Both the position numbers and the translations under genes were made by a program. DNA of 64,000 bases, taken from positions 1 to 64,000 of the forward strand of contig NZ_JOCX01000014.1 of NCBI RefSeq assembly GCF_000717915.1, given 5' to 3'. The DNA is from Streptomyces sp. NRRL S-244. GTDB lineage: Bacteria; Actinomycetota; Actinomycetes; Streptomycetales; Streptomycetaceae. Positions 37,749 to 46,794 of the stretch are shown here, piece by piece; position 1 is the first letter of the stretch; each line of letters begins with the position of its first letter. Under the pieces are notes generated by a model. The model did not search any database and was not told the DNA's origin. It saw nothing but the letters and a program-made list of their open reading frames with translations.

Positions 37749-38746
37749 GCACCCCCGAACGGCACGAGCACGACCACGAGCACGCGGAGCTGCCGCTCCT
37801 CGACCAGTCCGCGGGCGGCGGCTGCGGCGACGACTGCGCGTGCGGCGACGGCGAGGAGAGCGGCCTGGACCCGGCGCTCGCCCAGCTGCTCGCCGACGCG
37901 GGCCTGGACCCCATCGAGGTCGAGGACATCGCGCACATGGCGATCTCCGAGGACCTGGACGGCGGGGTCGACGTGACCACCGTGGCCACCGTTCCCGAGG
38001 ACGCCGTCGCGCACGCCGACTTCACGGCGCGCGAGGCGGGCACGGTCGCCGGCCTGCGCGTCGCCGAGGCCGTCCTGTCGGTCGTCTGCGAGGACGAGTT
38101 CGAGGTCGAGCGGCACGTCGAGGACGGCGACCGGGTGCAGCCCGGCCAGGTGCTGCTGACGGTCAAGGCCCGCACCCGGGACCTGCTGACCGGCGAGCGC
38201 AGCGCGCTGAACCTGCTCTGCCTGATGTCGGGCATCGCGACGGCGACCCGCACCTGGGCCGACGAGCTGGAGGGCACCAAGGCGAAGGTCCGCGACACCC
38301 GCAAGACCACACCGGGCCTGCGCTCCCTGGAGAAGTACGCGGTGCGGTGCGGCGGCGGCGTCAACCACCGCATGTCGCTGTCGGACGCGGCGCTGGTCAA
38401 GGACAACCACGTCATCGCGGCGGGCGGTGTCGCGGAGGCGTTCAAGGCCGTCCGCGAGCAGTTCCCCGACCTGCCGATCGAGGTCGAGGTCGACACCCTC
38501 CAGCAGGTGCGCGAGGCCCTGGACGCGGGCGCGGACCTGATCCTGCTCGACAACTTCACGCCGATCGAGACCGAGGAGGCCGTCGCGCTGGTCCACGGCC
38601 GCGCGGTGCTGGAGTCCTCGGGCCGCCTGACCATGGCCAACGCCCGTGCGTACGCGGAGACGGGCGTCGACTACCTCGCGGTCGGCGGGCTCACGCACTC
38701 CTCCCCGATCCTGGACATCGGCCTGGACCTGCGCGAGGAGCGGTAA
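37745..38746 (+). CDS. nadC: Nicotinate-nucleotide pyrophosphorylase (carboxylating) with His/Cys-rich N-terminus
   Basis: Converts quinolinate and PRPP to nicotinate mononucleotide. 333 residues; the core (about residues 45-333) has EDLDGGVDVTT, DTRKTTPGLR, KYAVRCGGG, LVKDNHV, VEVDTL and ILLDNF. The first 40 residues are an extension rich in His, Asp and Cys (HEHDHEHAELPLLD, then GGGCGDDCACGDG) not found in standard NadC, which suggests metal binding. It overlaps nadB (GTGA) and shares one base with coaX (TAATG). Confidence 0.94.
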   Translation: MSTPERHEHDHEHAELPLLDQSAGGGCGDDCACGDGEESGLDPALAQLLADAGLDPIEVEDIAHMAISEDLDGGVDVTTVATVPEDAVAHADFTAREAGTVAGLRVAEAVLSVVCEDEFEVERHVEDGDRVQPGQVLLTVKARTRDLLTGERSALNLLCLMSGIATATRTWADELEGTKAKVRDTRKTTPGLRSLEKYAVRCGGGVNHRMSLSDAALVKDNHVIAAGGVAEAFKAVREQFPDLPIEVEVDTLQQVREALDAGADLILLDNFTPIETEEAVALVHGRAVLESSGRLTMANARAYAETGVDYLAVGGLTHSSPILDIGLDLREER

Positions 38747-39555
38747 TGCTGCTGACCATCGACGTCGGCAACACCCACACCGTGCTCGGCCTGTTCGACG
38801 GTGAGGAGATCGTCGAGCACTGGCGCATCTCCACCGACCCGCGCCGGACGGCCGACGAGATGGCCGTCCTGATGCAGGGCCTGATGGGCATGCACCCGAT
38901 GCTCGGCAGCGAGCTCGGGGACGGCATCCACGGCATCGCGATCTGCTCGACCGTCCCGTCGGTGCTGCACGAGCTGCGCGAGGTGACCCGCCGCTACTAC
39001 GGCGACGTCCCCGCGGTGCTGGTCGAGCCCGGGATCAAGACGGGCGTGCCGATCCTGATGGACAACCCGAAGGAGGTCGGCGCGGACCGCATCATCAACG
39101 CGGTCGCCGCCGTCGAGCTCTACGGCGGCCCGGCGATCGTGGTCGACTTCGGTACGGCGACCACCTTCGACGCGGTGTCCGCGAAGGGCGAGTACGTGGG
39201 CGGGGTGATCTCCCCGGGCATCGAGATCTCGATGGAGGCCCTGGGCGTACGGGGCGCCCAGCTCCGCAAGATCGAGCTGGCGCGGCCGCGCAACGTCATC
39301 GGCAAGTCCACGGTCGAGGCGATGCAGTCGGGCGTGGTCTACGGCTTCGCCGGGCAGGTCGACGGGGTCGTCGCGCGGATGGCCAAGGAGCTGGCCGGCC
39401 CGCACGGCGACCCGGGCGACGTCCGGGTGATCGCCACCGGCGGCCTGGCGCCGATGGTCCTCGGTGAGTCCTCGGTCATCGACGACCACGAGCCGTGGCT
39501 GACGCTGATCGGGCTGCGCCTGGTCTACGAGCGCAACGCGCCGAACTTCGACTGA
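38746..39555 (+). CDS. coaX: Type III pantothenate kinase
   Basis: Phosphorylates pantothenate, the first step to CoA. 269 residues of the ASKHA fold: DVGNTHTVLG (5-14), the pantothenate-site motif GADRIINAVAA (near 103), VDFGTATTFDAV (near 125) and ATGGLAP (near 228). The ATG shares one base with the nadC stop (TAATG). It ends the operon; a weak 7-bp stem (39567-39573 with 39585-39591) follows 12 bases after the stop. Confidence 0.94.
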   Translation: MLLTIDVGNTHTVLGLFDGEEIVEHWRISTDPRRTADEMAVLMQGLMGMHPMLGSELGDGIHGIAICSTVPSVLHELREVTRRYYGDVPAVLVEPGIKTGVPILMDNPKEVGADRIINAVAAVELYGGPAIVVDFGTATTFDAVSAKGEYVGGVISPGIEISMEALGVRGAQLRKIELARPRNVIGKSTVEAMQSGVVYGFAGQVDGVVARMAKELAGPHGDPGDVRVIATGGLAPMVLGESSVIDDHEPWLTLIGLRLVYERNAPNFD

Positions 39556-39711
39556 GGCCGCGCGCGCCGCCCGTCCGCGACCGGCGGGCGGGCGGTGGCG
39601 TGGCTGTGTGGCTGTGTGGCGCTCGTCTCACTCCTCGCCGTTCTGAAGACTCGGGTTCGACCTGATGAATTAGCTTGAGCCCAACTCGTCGACAGGTACA
39701 GGACGGCTCAT

Positions 39712-40449
39712 ATGGCCCGTGATACGGCGTACTTGAAGGTGGCCGACTCGCTGCGGGCGCGGATCGGGGCCGAGGAGTGGCCCGTCGGCTCCAAACTGCC
39801 GTCGCGGTCCCGGTTCGCCCGGGAGTACGGGGTCGGGCAGAGCGTCACGCAGCGCGCGCTGGAGCTGCTGATCATCGAGGGGCTCCTGGAGGGCCGCGCG
39901 GGCTCGGGCACCTACCTGTGCGCGCCGCGCGAGCGGCTGCGGATAGTCCGCTCCCGGCGGCGCCGCCGGGCCGGGCTCGGCGGTGGCGGCCTGACGTGGG
40001 AATCGCACTCCGCGGCCCGTACGCCGGCGCCCGAGCGGATCGCGCAGCGGCTCGCCGTCGCGCCGGGGGACCCGTGCGTGCACACCACGTACGAGTTCCT
40101 GGCCGAGGGCAGGCCGGTGGAGATCTGCGAGTCCTGGGAGCCGATGGCGGTCACGGACGGCACTCCGGTCGTCCTGCCGGAGGCGGGCCCGTTCAAGGGC
40201 GCCGGGGTCATCGAGCGGATGCGCTCGATCGGTGTGCTGGTCGCCTCGGCGCTGGAGGTCCCGCGCCCTGCGCGGGCGAACCAGACGCAGGCCAATCTGC
40301 TCGGCATCAGCGTCGGCGAGCTGATCACCGAGATCGAGCGGACGTACTACGCGGTGGACGGCCGGGCCGTGGAGACCGCCGACATCGTGGTCGCGGACCG
40401 GCGCTCGGAGATCGCGTACGAGATCGACTTCCACCCCGGGGACCGCTGA
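39712..40449 (+). CDS. GntR-family regulator with UTRA ligand domain
   Basis: 245 residues. An N-terminal winged helix (about 8-75: YLKVADSLRARIGAEEW, LPSRSRFAREYGVGQSVTQRALELLIIEGLLEG) is joined by an Arg-rich linker (RSRRRRRAG) to a C-terminal UTRA domain of the HutC subfamily (about 95-240). The ATG at 39712 is preceded by GGACGGCTCAT; TTGAGC (39675-39680) and TACAGG (39697-39702) form a 16-base-spaced candidate promoter. Effector unknown. Confidence 0.88.
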   Translation: MARDTAYLKVADSLRARIGAEEWPVGSKLPSRSRFAREYGVGQSVTQRALELLIIEGLLEGRAGSGTYLCAPRERLRIVRSRRRRRAGLGGGGLTWESHSAARTPAPERIAQRLAVAPGDPCVHTTYEFLAEGRPVEICESWEPMAVTDGTPVVLPEAGPFKGAGVIERMRSIGVLVASALEVPRPARANQTQANLLGISVGELITEIERTYYAVDGRAVETADIVVADRRSEIAYEIDFHPGDR

Positions 40450-40492
40450 CCGGGCCGCCTCACCGCCGCCGCCGGCCGCGCCGCCGGCCGCG

Positions 40493-40702
40493 TCACCGGG
40501 CTCCGTGCGCGTGGGTCAGCCGGCGCAGGGCGGCCCGCCAGGGGTGCCGGGCCTCGCGGCCTTCGAGGACGGCCTGGAACTGGGCGTACGTACGGGCCGA
40601 GCGCAGGACGGCGACGTCGTCCCGGCCCGGCGGCGGGGGCATCGGCTCGCCCAGCTGGGACGCCCGGTACGTGTCGATGAGGTACTGCTCGATCGCTGTC
40701 AT
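40493..40702 (-). CDS. Small conserved protein (69 aa), unknown function
   Basis: 69 residues: MTAIEQYLIDTYRASQLGEP, a Pro-rich turn, then a basic helical region (YAQFQAVLEGREARHPWRAALRRLTHAHGAR). No domain is recognised. The ATG at 40702 has GGGTTGAG just upstream. It is divergent from the ArsR-type gene, with a 23-bp palindrome between them, so it may be its regulatory target. Confidence 0.7.
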   Translation of the reverse strand: MTAIEQYLIDTYRASQLGEPMPPPPGRDDVAVLRSARTYAQFQAVLEGREARHPWRAALRRLTHAHGAR

Positions 40703-40739
40703 GACTCAACCCTGGACCCGGTCGGGCCACCCCGCACGA

Positions 40740-40762
40740 CGATTGACGCTCCTCGTCAATCG
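40740..40762. promoter_or_regulatory. 23-bp perfect inverted repeat, ArsR-type operator candidate
   Basis: CGATTGACG (40740-40748) and CGTCAATCG (40754-40762) flank CTCCT, midway in the 108-bp gap between divergent starts 40702 and 40811. Each arm contains TTGACG, so a bound repressor would cover -35 elements on both strands. The adjacent ArsR-type gene is the obvious candidate to bind it. Confidence 0.72.
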
Positions 40763-40810
40763 ATCCGTGTCCGTCCAGGTCACAGGCCCGGGACAGGTCA
40801 GAATGGCCCG

Positions 40811-41932
40811 ATGAGCGTCACCATCGACATCGCCGGGCTCCCCGCGGGGCGCATCCGTTTCGCGCCCTCCCCGCTCTCCGAGCTCTGCATGACGCTGCAC
40901 GCCCTCTCGCAGCCCGCCCACCACCCCGGCCTGGCCTCCTGGACCACCGCCACCGCCGCCGCGCTGGACCCCTGCCTCGCGGACCGGCTGCTGGAGGGCG
41001 ATTTCATGTGGCGCAGCTCCTTCTCCGACATCTTCATGGCCTTCGCGGGGATCCCCGGCGGCAGCGGCCTGCCGGCCGCGACGCTGGCCGAGGAGCTCGA
41101 CGTACTCGACCGGATCGACGACGAGCGGTTCGTGATGGCCGCCCTGGAGCACTGCTGGCTGGCGCTGTACAACGAGGGCGGCGGGCCCTCCCCGCTGGAG
41201 AACCCGCAGGCCAGGGCCAAGGCGCTGGAGACGGCCGCCGCGCGCGGACCGCGCCAGCTGGACTTCTCGCTGCGGCTGCTGGACGACACGGCCTCCGTAC
41301 GGGTGTGGCTGCGCCGGCTCCTGGAGGACTGCGACGAGGCGTTCTTCGCGGAGACCTGGCGGCGGATCGAGCCGCAGCAGAGCGCCGACGCCCGGCACAA
41401 GACCGAGGTCCTGCGCCGCAAGGGGCTGGCGGCGACGCTGCACGAGGTGTCGAGCGCGCTGCGCGTCGACGAGGCCGCGACCACCATCACCGTCGACAAG
41501 ATGGTGCACGGCTCGGCCACCGCGACGGACCCGGAGATAGGCCCCGGGCTGGTCTTCGTGCCGACGAACTTCGGCTGGCCGCACCTGCTGGTGCTGCACG
41601 CGCCCGGCTGGGTGCCGGTGGTCCACTATCCGATCCGCTCCCCCGAACTGCCCGAGCCGGGCTCGGTGGAGCTGCTCCAGCGGCGGATGGAGGCGCTGGC
41701 GCACCCGATGCGGATGATGCTGTGCCGGAGCCTGGCCCGCGCCCCGTACACGACGAGCGAGCTGGCGACCGTACACGGGATCACGGCGCCGGAGGTGTCG
41801 CGGCACCTGTCGGCCCTGAAGAAGGCGGGCCTGCTGCACACCTGGCGCCAAGGGCGCTACGTCCAGCACCAGTTGGACCTGGGGGTCGTCGCCCGGATCG
41901 GCTCGGAGTTCATCGAGGGCATCCTGCGCTGA
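40811..41932 (+). CDS. ArsR-type helix-turn-helix regulator with DUF5937 N-terminal domain
   Basis: 373 residues. The N-terminal 270 residues form a conserved actinobacterial domain (RIRFAPSPLSELCMTLHALSQPAHHP is its start) of unknown ligand; the C-terminal 85 form an ArsR winged helix (RRMEALAHPMRMMLCRSLARAPYTTSELATVHGITAPEVSRHLSALKKAGLLHTWRQGRYV). The ATG at 40811 is preceded by CAGAAT 6 bases upstream (leaderless-like). It probably binds the palindrome at 40740-40762 and controls itself and the small divergent gene. Confidence 0.86.
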   Translation: MSVTIDIAGLPAGRIRFAPSPLSELCMTLHALSQPAHHPGLASWTTATAAALDPCLADRLLEGDFMWRSSFSDIFMAFAGIPGGSGLPAATLAEELDVLDRIDDERFVMAALEHCWLALYNEGGGPSPLENPQARAKALETAAARGPRQLDFSLRLLDDTASVRVWLRRLLEDCDEAFFAETWRRIEPQQSADARHKTEVLRRKGLAATLHEVSSALRVDEAATTITVDKMVHGSATATDPEIGPGLVFVPTNFGWPHLLVLHAPGWVPVVHYPIRSPELPEPGSVELLQRRMEALAHPMRMMLCRSLARAPYTTSELATVHGITAPEVSRHLSALKKAGLLHTWRQGRYVQHQLDLGVVARIGSEFIEGILR

Positions 41933-42067
41933 CGGACGGCCGGATACCGGCGGCGGGCCCTCACCGATATGCGGAGGTCACCACCCGGAATCAGCGAAAC
42001 CTCTGGCGAGATCGGCCCCATGGTCTATACCGTGCGTCCACCGCGCACCACTGACGCCCGACCGTAC

Positions 42068-42116
<49 letters not shown>

Positions 42117-42146
42117 TCTGCCCGTACTTGTCGTGGAAGGACCTTC

Positions 42147-43700
42147 ATGCCCTCACGCCGTATAGCCGCAGCAACCGCCGCCCTGGCCGCCGCGGCCCTC
42201 GTCTCCCCGCTGATGCTCGCCGGGCCGGCCGGTGCCACCGGCAGCCCGCAGAGCGATGCCGCGCGGGGTGACGCACTGGCCCGGAAACTGGTCAAGGACT
42301 CGACCGGCAAAGGCGCCAACAACCACCTGAAGGTCTTTCAGGCCATCGCCGACTACAACAAGGGCACGCGCGTGGCCGGTTCGAAGGGCCACGTGCAGTC
42401 CGCGCAGTACGTCGAGGCCGTGATGCGGGCGGCCGGCTACAAGGTCTCGAAGAACGAGTTCGACTTCGTGTACGTCGAGACGATCGCCGAGACGCTGAAG
42501 GTCAACGGCGCGGGCGGGCGCGACGTCCCGATCAAGCTGATGACGTACACGGCGAGCGGCCCCGAGGGCGGGGTGACCGCGCGGATCGCCGTCGCGCCGG
42601 TGGACGCGGACGGTACGAACGGCTGCGAGCCCGGCGACTTCGCCGCGGGCGCCTTCACCGGCAAGATCGCGCTGGTCAAGCGCGGCGGCTGCACCTTCGC
42701 GGTCAAGCAGGCCAACGCGGCGGCGGCCGGGGCGGTCGGCGCGATCATCTACAACAACACCGAGGGCGCCCTCAACGGCACCCTGGGCGACGCGAACGCG
42801 GGCAAGGTCCCCACCGGCGGCCTCTCCCAGGCCGAGGGCGAGCGGCTGGCCGCCGAGGCGACGGCCGGGCCGGTGGAGGTCACCCTCGACATCCGCCAGT
42901 TCCGGGAGAACCGCAAGACGTACAACGTGATCGCGGAGACGCGGGGCGGCGACGAGAACAACACCGTCTTCCTCGGCGCACACCTCGACTCGGTCGCGGC
43001 GGGCCCGGGCATCAACGACAACGGGTCGGGCTCGGCCGGCATCCTCCAGGTCGCGCAGCGCCTCGCGAGCAGCCAGAACAAGATCAAGAACAAGGTCAAG
43101 TTCGCGTGGTGGTCGGCGGAGGAGTTCGGCCTGCTGGGCTCCGAGGCGTACGTCGGCGGGCTGAGCGACGCGCAGAAGAAGCAGATCAGGCTGTACCTGA
43201 ACTTCGACATGATCGCCTCGCCGAACGCCGCGTACTTCGTCTACGACGGCGACGACTCGGACAAGGTCGGCTCGGGCCCGGGGCCGGAGGGCTCGGCGCA
43301 GCTGGAGAAGGGCATCACCGACTTCCTCGACGCGCAGAAGATCCCGCACGAGGGCTCCGACTTCACGGGCCGCTCGGACTACGGCCCGTTCATCGAGGCG
43401 GGCATCCCGTCCGGCGGCACGGACACGGGCGCCGAGGGCATCAAGACGGCGGCGCAGGCGGCGAAGTTCGGGGGCCAGGCCGGGGTCGCGTACGACGTGA
43501 ACTACCACGGCAAGGGCGACGACATCACGAACATCGACCAGAAGGCCCTGGACATCAACGTGGATGTGATCGCGAACGCGGTCGGCCACTACGCGTTCGA
43601 CCTGGCCCCGCTGTCGAAGCCGGTCCCCTCGGCCCCGACCACGGGCGGCGCCACGGGCGGCGGCCTCCGCCCGGGCCACGACCACGAAGCCGCGGAGTAG
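42147..43700 (+). CDS. Secreted M28 zinc aminopeptidase with PA domain
   Basis: 517 residues. Signal peptide at about 1-31 (MPSRRIAAATAALAAAALVS, cleavage near AGA). A PA insert (about 140-235, CEPGDFAAGAFTGKIALVKRGGCTFAVK) precedes the M28 core: zinc ligands His279 and Asp in HLDSVAAGPGINDNGSGS, catalytic Glu pair E325-E326 in WWSAEEFGLLGS, Asp in NFDMIASPN, and GRSDYGPF. It resembles the S. griseus aminopeptidase family, which removes N-terminal hydrophobic residues. GGAAGGAC precedes the ATG at 42147. The tail has a Gly/Thr-rich linker and HDHE. Confidence 0.95.
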   Translation: MPSRRIAAATAALAAAALVSPLMLAGPAGATGSPQSDAARGDALARKLVKDSTGKGANNHLKVFQAIADYNKGTRVAGSKGHVQSAQYVEAVMRAAGYKVSKNEFDFVYVETIAETLKVNGAGGRDVPIKLMTYTASGPEGGVTARIAVAPVDADGTNGCEPGDFAAGAFTGKIALVKRGGCTFAVKQANAAAAGAVGAIIYNNTEGALNGTLGDANAGKVPTGGLSQAEGERLAAEATAGPVEVTLDIRQFRENRKTYNVIAETRGGDENNTVFLGAHLDSVAAGPGINDNGSGSAGILQVAQRLASSQNKIKNKVKFAWWSAEEFGLLGSEAYVGGLSDAQKKQIRLYLNFDMIASPNAAYFVYDGDDSDKVGSGPGPEGSAQLEKGITDFLDAQKIPHEGSDFTGRSDYGPFIEAGIPSGGTDTGAEGIKTAAQAAKFGGQAGVAYDVNYHGKGDDITNIDQKALDINVDVIANAVGHYAFDLAPLSKPVPSAPTTGGATGGGLRPGHDHEAAE

Positions 43701-43718
43701 ACGCAGCAGTCCGCGGGT

Positions 43719-43749
43719 CCGCTGCGCGGGGCGACCCCCCGCGCAGCGG
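43719..43749. terminator. Convergent aminopeptidase/methyltransferase terminator
   Basis: A perfect 13-bp G/C stem (43719-43731 with 43737-43749, loop CGACC) lies 6 bases before the end of the convergent methyltransferase gene. Confidence 0.8.
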
Positions 43750-43755
43750 GACCGG

Positions 43756-44739
43756 TCAGTCCGGCCAGGAACGCACGCCGACCGGCTGGACCAGCCAGGC
43801 GAAGTCGCCGAGACCGCCGCGGGCGGTGAGTTCCGCCGCCTCGCCGGCCCGGGCGAGGGCCCGGACGTACCCGGCGGGGTCCGTGGACGCCAGGGCCAGC
43901 GGGGGGCGGGCCCCCGAGACCCCGAGAAGGCCCAGCGCCTCGCGCTGCGACACCAGCACCGCCCCCGGCCCCGCGCACGCGTCCAGCGCCACGTGGGCCG
44001 TCACATCGCAGGTACCGTCCGGCACCGGCGCGACCTCCCGCCCCCCGCGGAAGCCCGTCAGGGTGCCGTACGGGGGGCGGGCGTCCCGAGTGTGGGCGTA
44101 GTCCACCGCCACCGCCAGGCCACACGACACCGAGCGCACGGCCTGCGCCCACGCCTCGTCCCGCCCGCGTCCGATCTCGGCCCGGCCGGGCCCCGGCCAC
44201 CACCGCTCCAGCCACGCCCGGTCCGCGCCGTCCACCACCGGCCCGCAGGTCTGCGTACCCTCCCCGTCGACCAGTACGTAGTGCCCGTCCTCCGCCACGT
44301 CCAGCGGTACGTTGTCCAGCCACTCGTTCGCGAACAGCAGCCCCCGCGCACCCTGCGGCGGCTGCGCCACCCACCGGATCCGCGGATCGAGCGCGGCCGG
44401 CCGCTCCGCCCGCTCCACCGCCCACGCCCGGACCCGCCCCGCGACCTCCGCCGGCAGCGCGCCCAGCACCCCGGTCAGCAGCTCCCCCCGCCCGGCCCCG
44501 ACGTCGACCAGGTCCAGCTCCCGCGGATGCCCGAGCTCCGAATCCACCCACCGCAGCAGCCGCGCCACGGCCCCCGCGTACAGCGGCGAGGCGTGCACGG
44601 ACGTACGGAAGTGCCCGGCCGGCCCCGGCCCGCCCGGCCGTACGTAGAACCCGCCCGGCCCGTACAGCGCGGCCTCCATCGCGGTCCGCCACCGAACCGG
44701 AAGCGGAACCGGGTCCGTGACTTCTCCCTGAGTCCTCAT
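43756..44739 (-). CDS. MidA/NDUFAF7-family SAM-dependent methyltransferase
   Basis: 327 residues. Family signatures: [19 protein letters not shown] (residues 17-35), [16 protein letters not shown], the SAM site [12 protein letters not shown] (near 83), [12 protein letters not shown] (near 138), [20 protein letters not shown] and VTAHVALDA. Mitochondrial NDUFAF7 dimethylates an arginine of the complex I 49-kDa subunit. An orphan gene for that subunit (48721-49863) lies 4 kb away with the target-type Arg conserved. TAACCT lies 7 bases before the ATG at 44739. Substrate is inferred only. Confidence 0.85.
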   Translation of the reverse strand: MRTQGEVTDPVPLPVRWRTAMEAALYGPGGFYVRPGGPGPAGHFRTSVHASPLYAGAVARLLRWVDSELGHPRELDLVDVGAGRGELLTGVLGALPAEVAGRVRAWAVERAERPAALDPRIRWVAQPPQGARGLLFANEWLDNVPLDVAEDGHYVLVDGEGTQTCGPVVDGADRAWLERWWPGPGRAEIGRGRDEAWAQAVRSVSCGLAVAVDYAHTRDARPPYGTLTGFRGGREVAPVPDGTCDVTAHVALDACAGPGAVLVSQREALGLLGVSGARPPLALASTDPAGYVRALARAGEAAELTARGGLGDFAWLVQPVGVRSWPD

Positions 44740-44846
44740 CCCCGAAAGGTTAAGCTCGGCCTCCACCTTGGGGAGTACGCCCCCGTCACACGGATCGCAC
44801 CTGTGGTTGACTCCAGCACCTATCTCCTTTGCCTACTCTGGGTTAC

Positions 44847-46049
44847 GTGCAGCGCCTCTACGACTTCCTCCGCAGACACCCGACGGGCGTCGACAGCTTC
44901 TGGGCTGTCCTCCTGTTCGGGATCGCGATGCTGCAAGTCGCCGACAACGGCGCGAACAGCGCCACCGCAAAGCTGATCGCCGTCCCTTCCGTGATCGCGC
45001 TGAGCCTGGTCGTGGCCCTGCGCCGCAAGTGGACCCAGCCGATGTTCTGGCTGGCCGTCGGCGCCGGCGTCTACAAGCTCCTCACCCACACCGACACGAA
45101 CACGGCCGACTTCGGGATGCTGATCATCCTGTACACGGTCGCCGCCTCGGCCGAGATCTCGCGCCGGATGTCCCGTACCGCGTTCGCCATCGGGATCGCC
45201 GCCGCCCCGCTCTACGCCCTGCGCTTCCACGTGGACAAGGGCGACACCTCGAGCAACGTCTTCTTCACCCTGTTCGCCATCGTCCCGTTCGCCCTCGCCT
45301 GGGTGCTCGGCGACTCGCTGCGCACCCGCCGGGCCTACTACGCCCAGCTCGTCGAGCGGAACCAGCGCCTGGAGAAGGAGCGCGAGGCCCAGGCCAAGGT
45401 GGCCGTCGCCGCCGAGCGCGCCCGGATCGCCCGCGAGCTGCACGACGTCGTCGCGCACAACGTCTCGGTGATGGTGGTCCAGGCCGACGGCGCCGCGTAC
45501 GTCATGGACGTGGCCCCGGACCAGGCCAAGGAGGCCCTCCAGACCATCTCCGGCACGGGCCGCCAGGCCCTGGCCGAAATGCGCCGGCTGCTCGGCGTGC
45601 TGCGCACCGGGGAGCCCCAGGAGTCCGAGGACTACGTGCCCCAGCCCGACGTGGAGCAGATCGAGGTCCTCGTCGAGCAGGTGCGGGCGGCCGGGCTCAC
45701 GGTGGACTTCGAGGTCGAGGGCACACCGCGGCGGCTGCCCACGGGCGTCGAGCTCACCGCGTACCGGATCGTGCAGGAGGCGCTGACGAACACCCGCAAG
45801 CACGGCGGCCCCGACGCCAAGGCGAGCGTCCGGCTGGTCTACTTCGACGACGGGCTCGGCCTGCTGATCGAGGACGACGGCCGGGGGGCGGCCCACGAGC
45901 TGTACGAGGACGGCGGCGCCGACGGCGCCGGGCACGGGCTGATCGGCATGCGCGAGCGGATCGGCATGGTCGGAGGCACCCTGGACGCGGGCCCGCGTCC
46001 CGGCGGCGGCTTCCGGATCAGCGCGCTTCTCCCGCTCAAGAAGAAATGA
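44847..46049 (+). CDS. NarL-type sensor histidine kinase
   Basis: 400 residues. Five or six transmembrane helices in residues 15-155, a short coiled coil (NQRLEKEREAQAKVAVAAERA), HisKA_3 domain with the phospho-accepting His in ARIARELHDVVAHNVSVMVV (near 200), and a HATPase domain (EALTNTRKHGG, IEDDGRG, GHGLIGMRERI). TACTCT lies exactly 7 bases before the GTG at 44847, which decides this start. The response regulator follows after 17 bases. The signal is unknown. Confidence 0.92.
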   Translation: MQRLYDFLRRHPTGVDSFWAVLLFGIAMLQVADNGANSATAKLIAVPSVIALSLVVALRRKWTQPMFWLAVGAGVYKLLTHTDTNTADFGMLIILYTVAASAEISRRMSRTAFAIGIAAAPLYALRFHVDKGDTSSNVFFTLFAIVPFALAWVLGDSLRTRRAYYAQLVERNQRLEKEREAQAKVAVAAERARIARELHDVVAHNVSVMVVQADGAAYVMDVAPDQAKEALQTISGTGRQALAEMRRLLGVLRTGEPQESEDYVPQPDVEQIEVLVEQVRAAGLTVDFEVEGTPRRLPTGVELTAYRIVQEALTNTRKHGGPDAKASVRLVYFDDGLGLLIEDDGRGAAHELYEDGGADGAGHGLIGMRERIGMVGGTLDAGPRPGGGFRISALLPLKKK

Positions 46050-46066
46050 CGAGGTCGAGGTAACTG

Positions 46067-46738
46067 ATGTCCATCCGAGTGATGCTGGTCGACGACCAGG
46101 TACTGCTGCGCACGGGCTTCCGCATGGTGCTCGCCGCCCAGCCGGACATGGAGGTCGTCGCCGAGGCCGGCGACGGCCTGGAGGCGCTGGAGGTGCTGCG
46201 GTCCACGAAGGTGGACGTGGTGCTGATGGACGTCCGGATGCCGAAGCTCGACGGGGTCGAGGCCACGCGCCGGATCTGCGAGCGGGACGAGCACCCCGAT
46301 GTGATCATCCTGACCACCTTCGACCTGGACGAGTACGCCTTCTCGGGGCTGAAGGCGGGCGCGAGCGGGTTCATGCTGAAGGACGTGCCGCCGGCGGAGC
46401 TGCTGGCCGCGATCCGTTCGGTGCACAGCGGGGACGCGGTGGTGGCCCCGTCCACGACCCGGCGCCTGCTGGACCGTTTCGCGCCGATGCTGCCGACGAA
46501 CACGCAGGAGCCGCAGAACAAGGAGATCGAGCGGCTGACGGAGCGCGAGCGCGAGGTCATGCTGCTGGTGGCCCAGGGCCTGTCGAACGGCGAGATCGCC
46601 GCCCGCCTGGTCCTCTCCGAGGCCACGGTCAAGACGCACGTGGGCCGCATCCTGACCAAGCTGAGCCTGCGCGACCGCGTGCAGGTCGTCGTCCTCGCGT
46701 ACGAGACGGGGCTGGTCCGCGCCGGCGGCGGCGCGTAG
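46067..46738 (+). CDS. NarL/LuxR-type response regulator
   Basis: 223 residues. Receiver domain: acidic pocket DDQ near 9-11, phospho-acceptor Asp in VVLMDVRMPKLDG (near 54), Lys in FMLKDVPP (near 104). LuxR-type helix-turn-helix at about 155-210 (LTEREREVMLLVAQGLSNGEIAARLVLSEATVKTHVGRILTKL). Partner of the preceding kinase. A terminator hairpin follows. Confidence 0.95.
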   Translation: MSIRVMLVDDQVLLRTGFRMVLAAQPDMEVVAEAGDGLEALEVLRSTKVDVVLMDVRMPKLDGVEATRRICERDEHPDVIILTTFDLDEYAFSGLKAGASGFMLKDVPPAELLAAIRSVHSGDAVVAPSTTRRLLDRFAPMLPTNTQEPQNKEIERLTEREREVMLLVAQGLSNGEIAARLVLSEATVKTHVGRILTKLSLRDRVQVVVLAYETGLVRAGGGA

Positions 46739-46752
46739 CACCCCGCTCCCGG

Positions 46753-46777
46753 ACCGCCGGTCGGGTCGGCCGGCGGT
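46753..46777. terminator. Convergent response regulator / PH-domain terminator
   Basis: ACCGCCGG (46753-46760) pairs perfectly with CCGGCGGT (46770-46777), loop 9 bases, between the convergent genes. Confidence 0.6.
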
Positions 46778-46794
46778 GTCGGGTCAGGCGGCGG

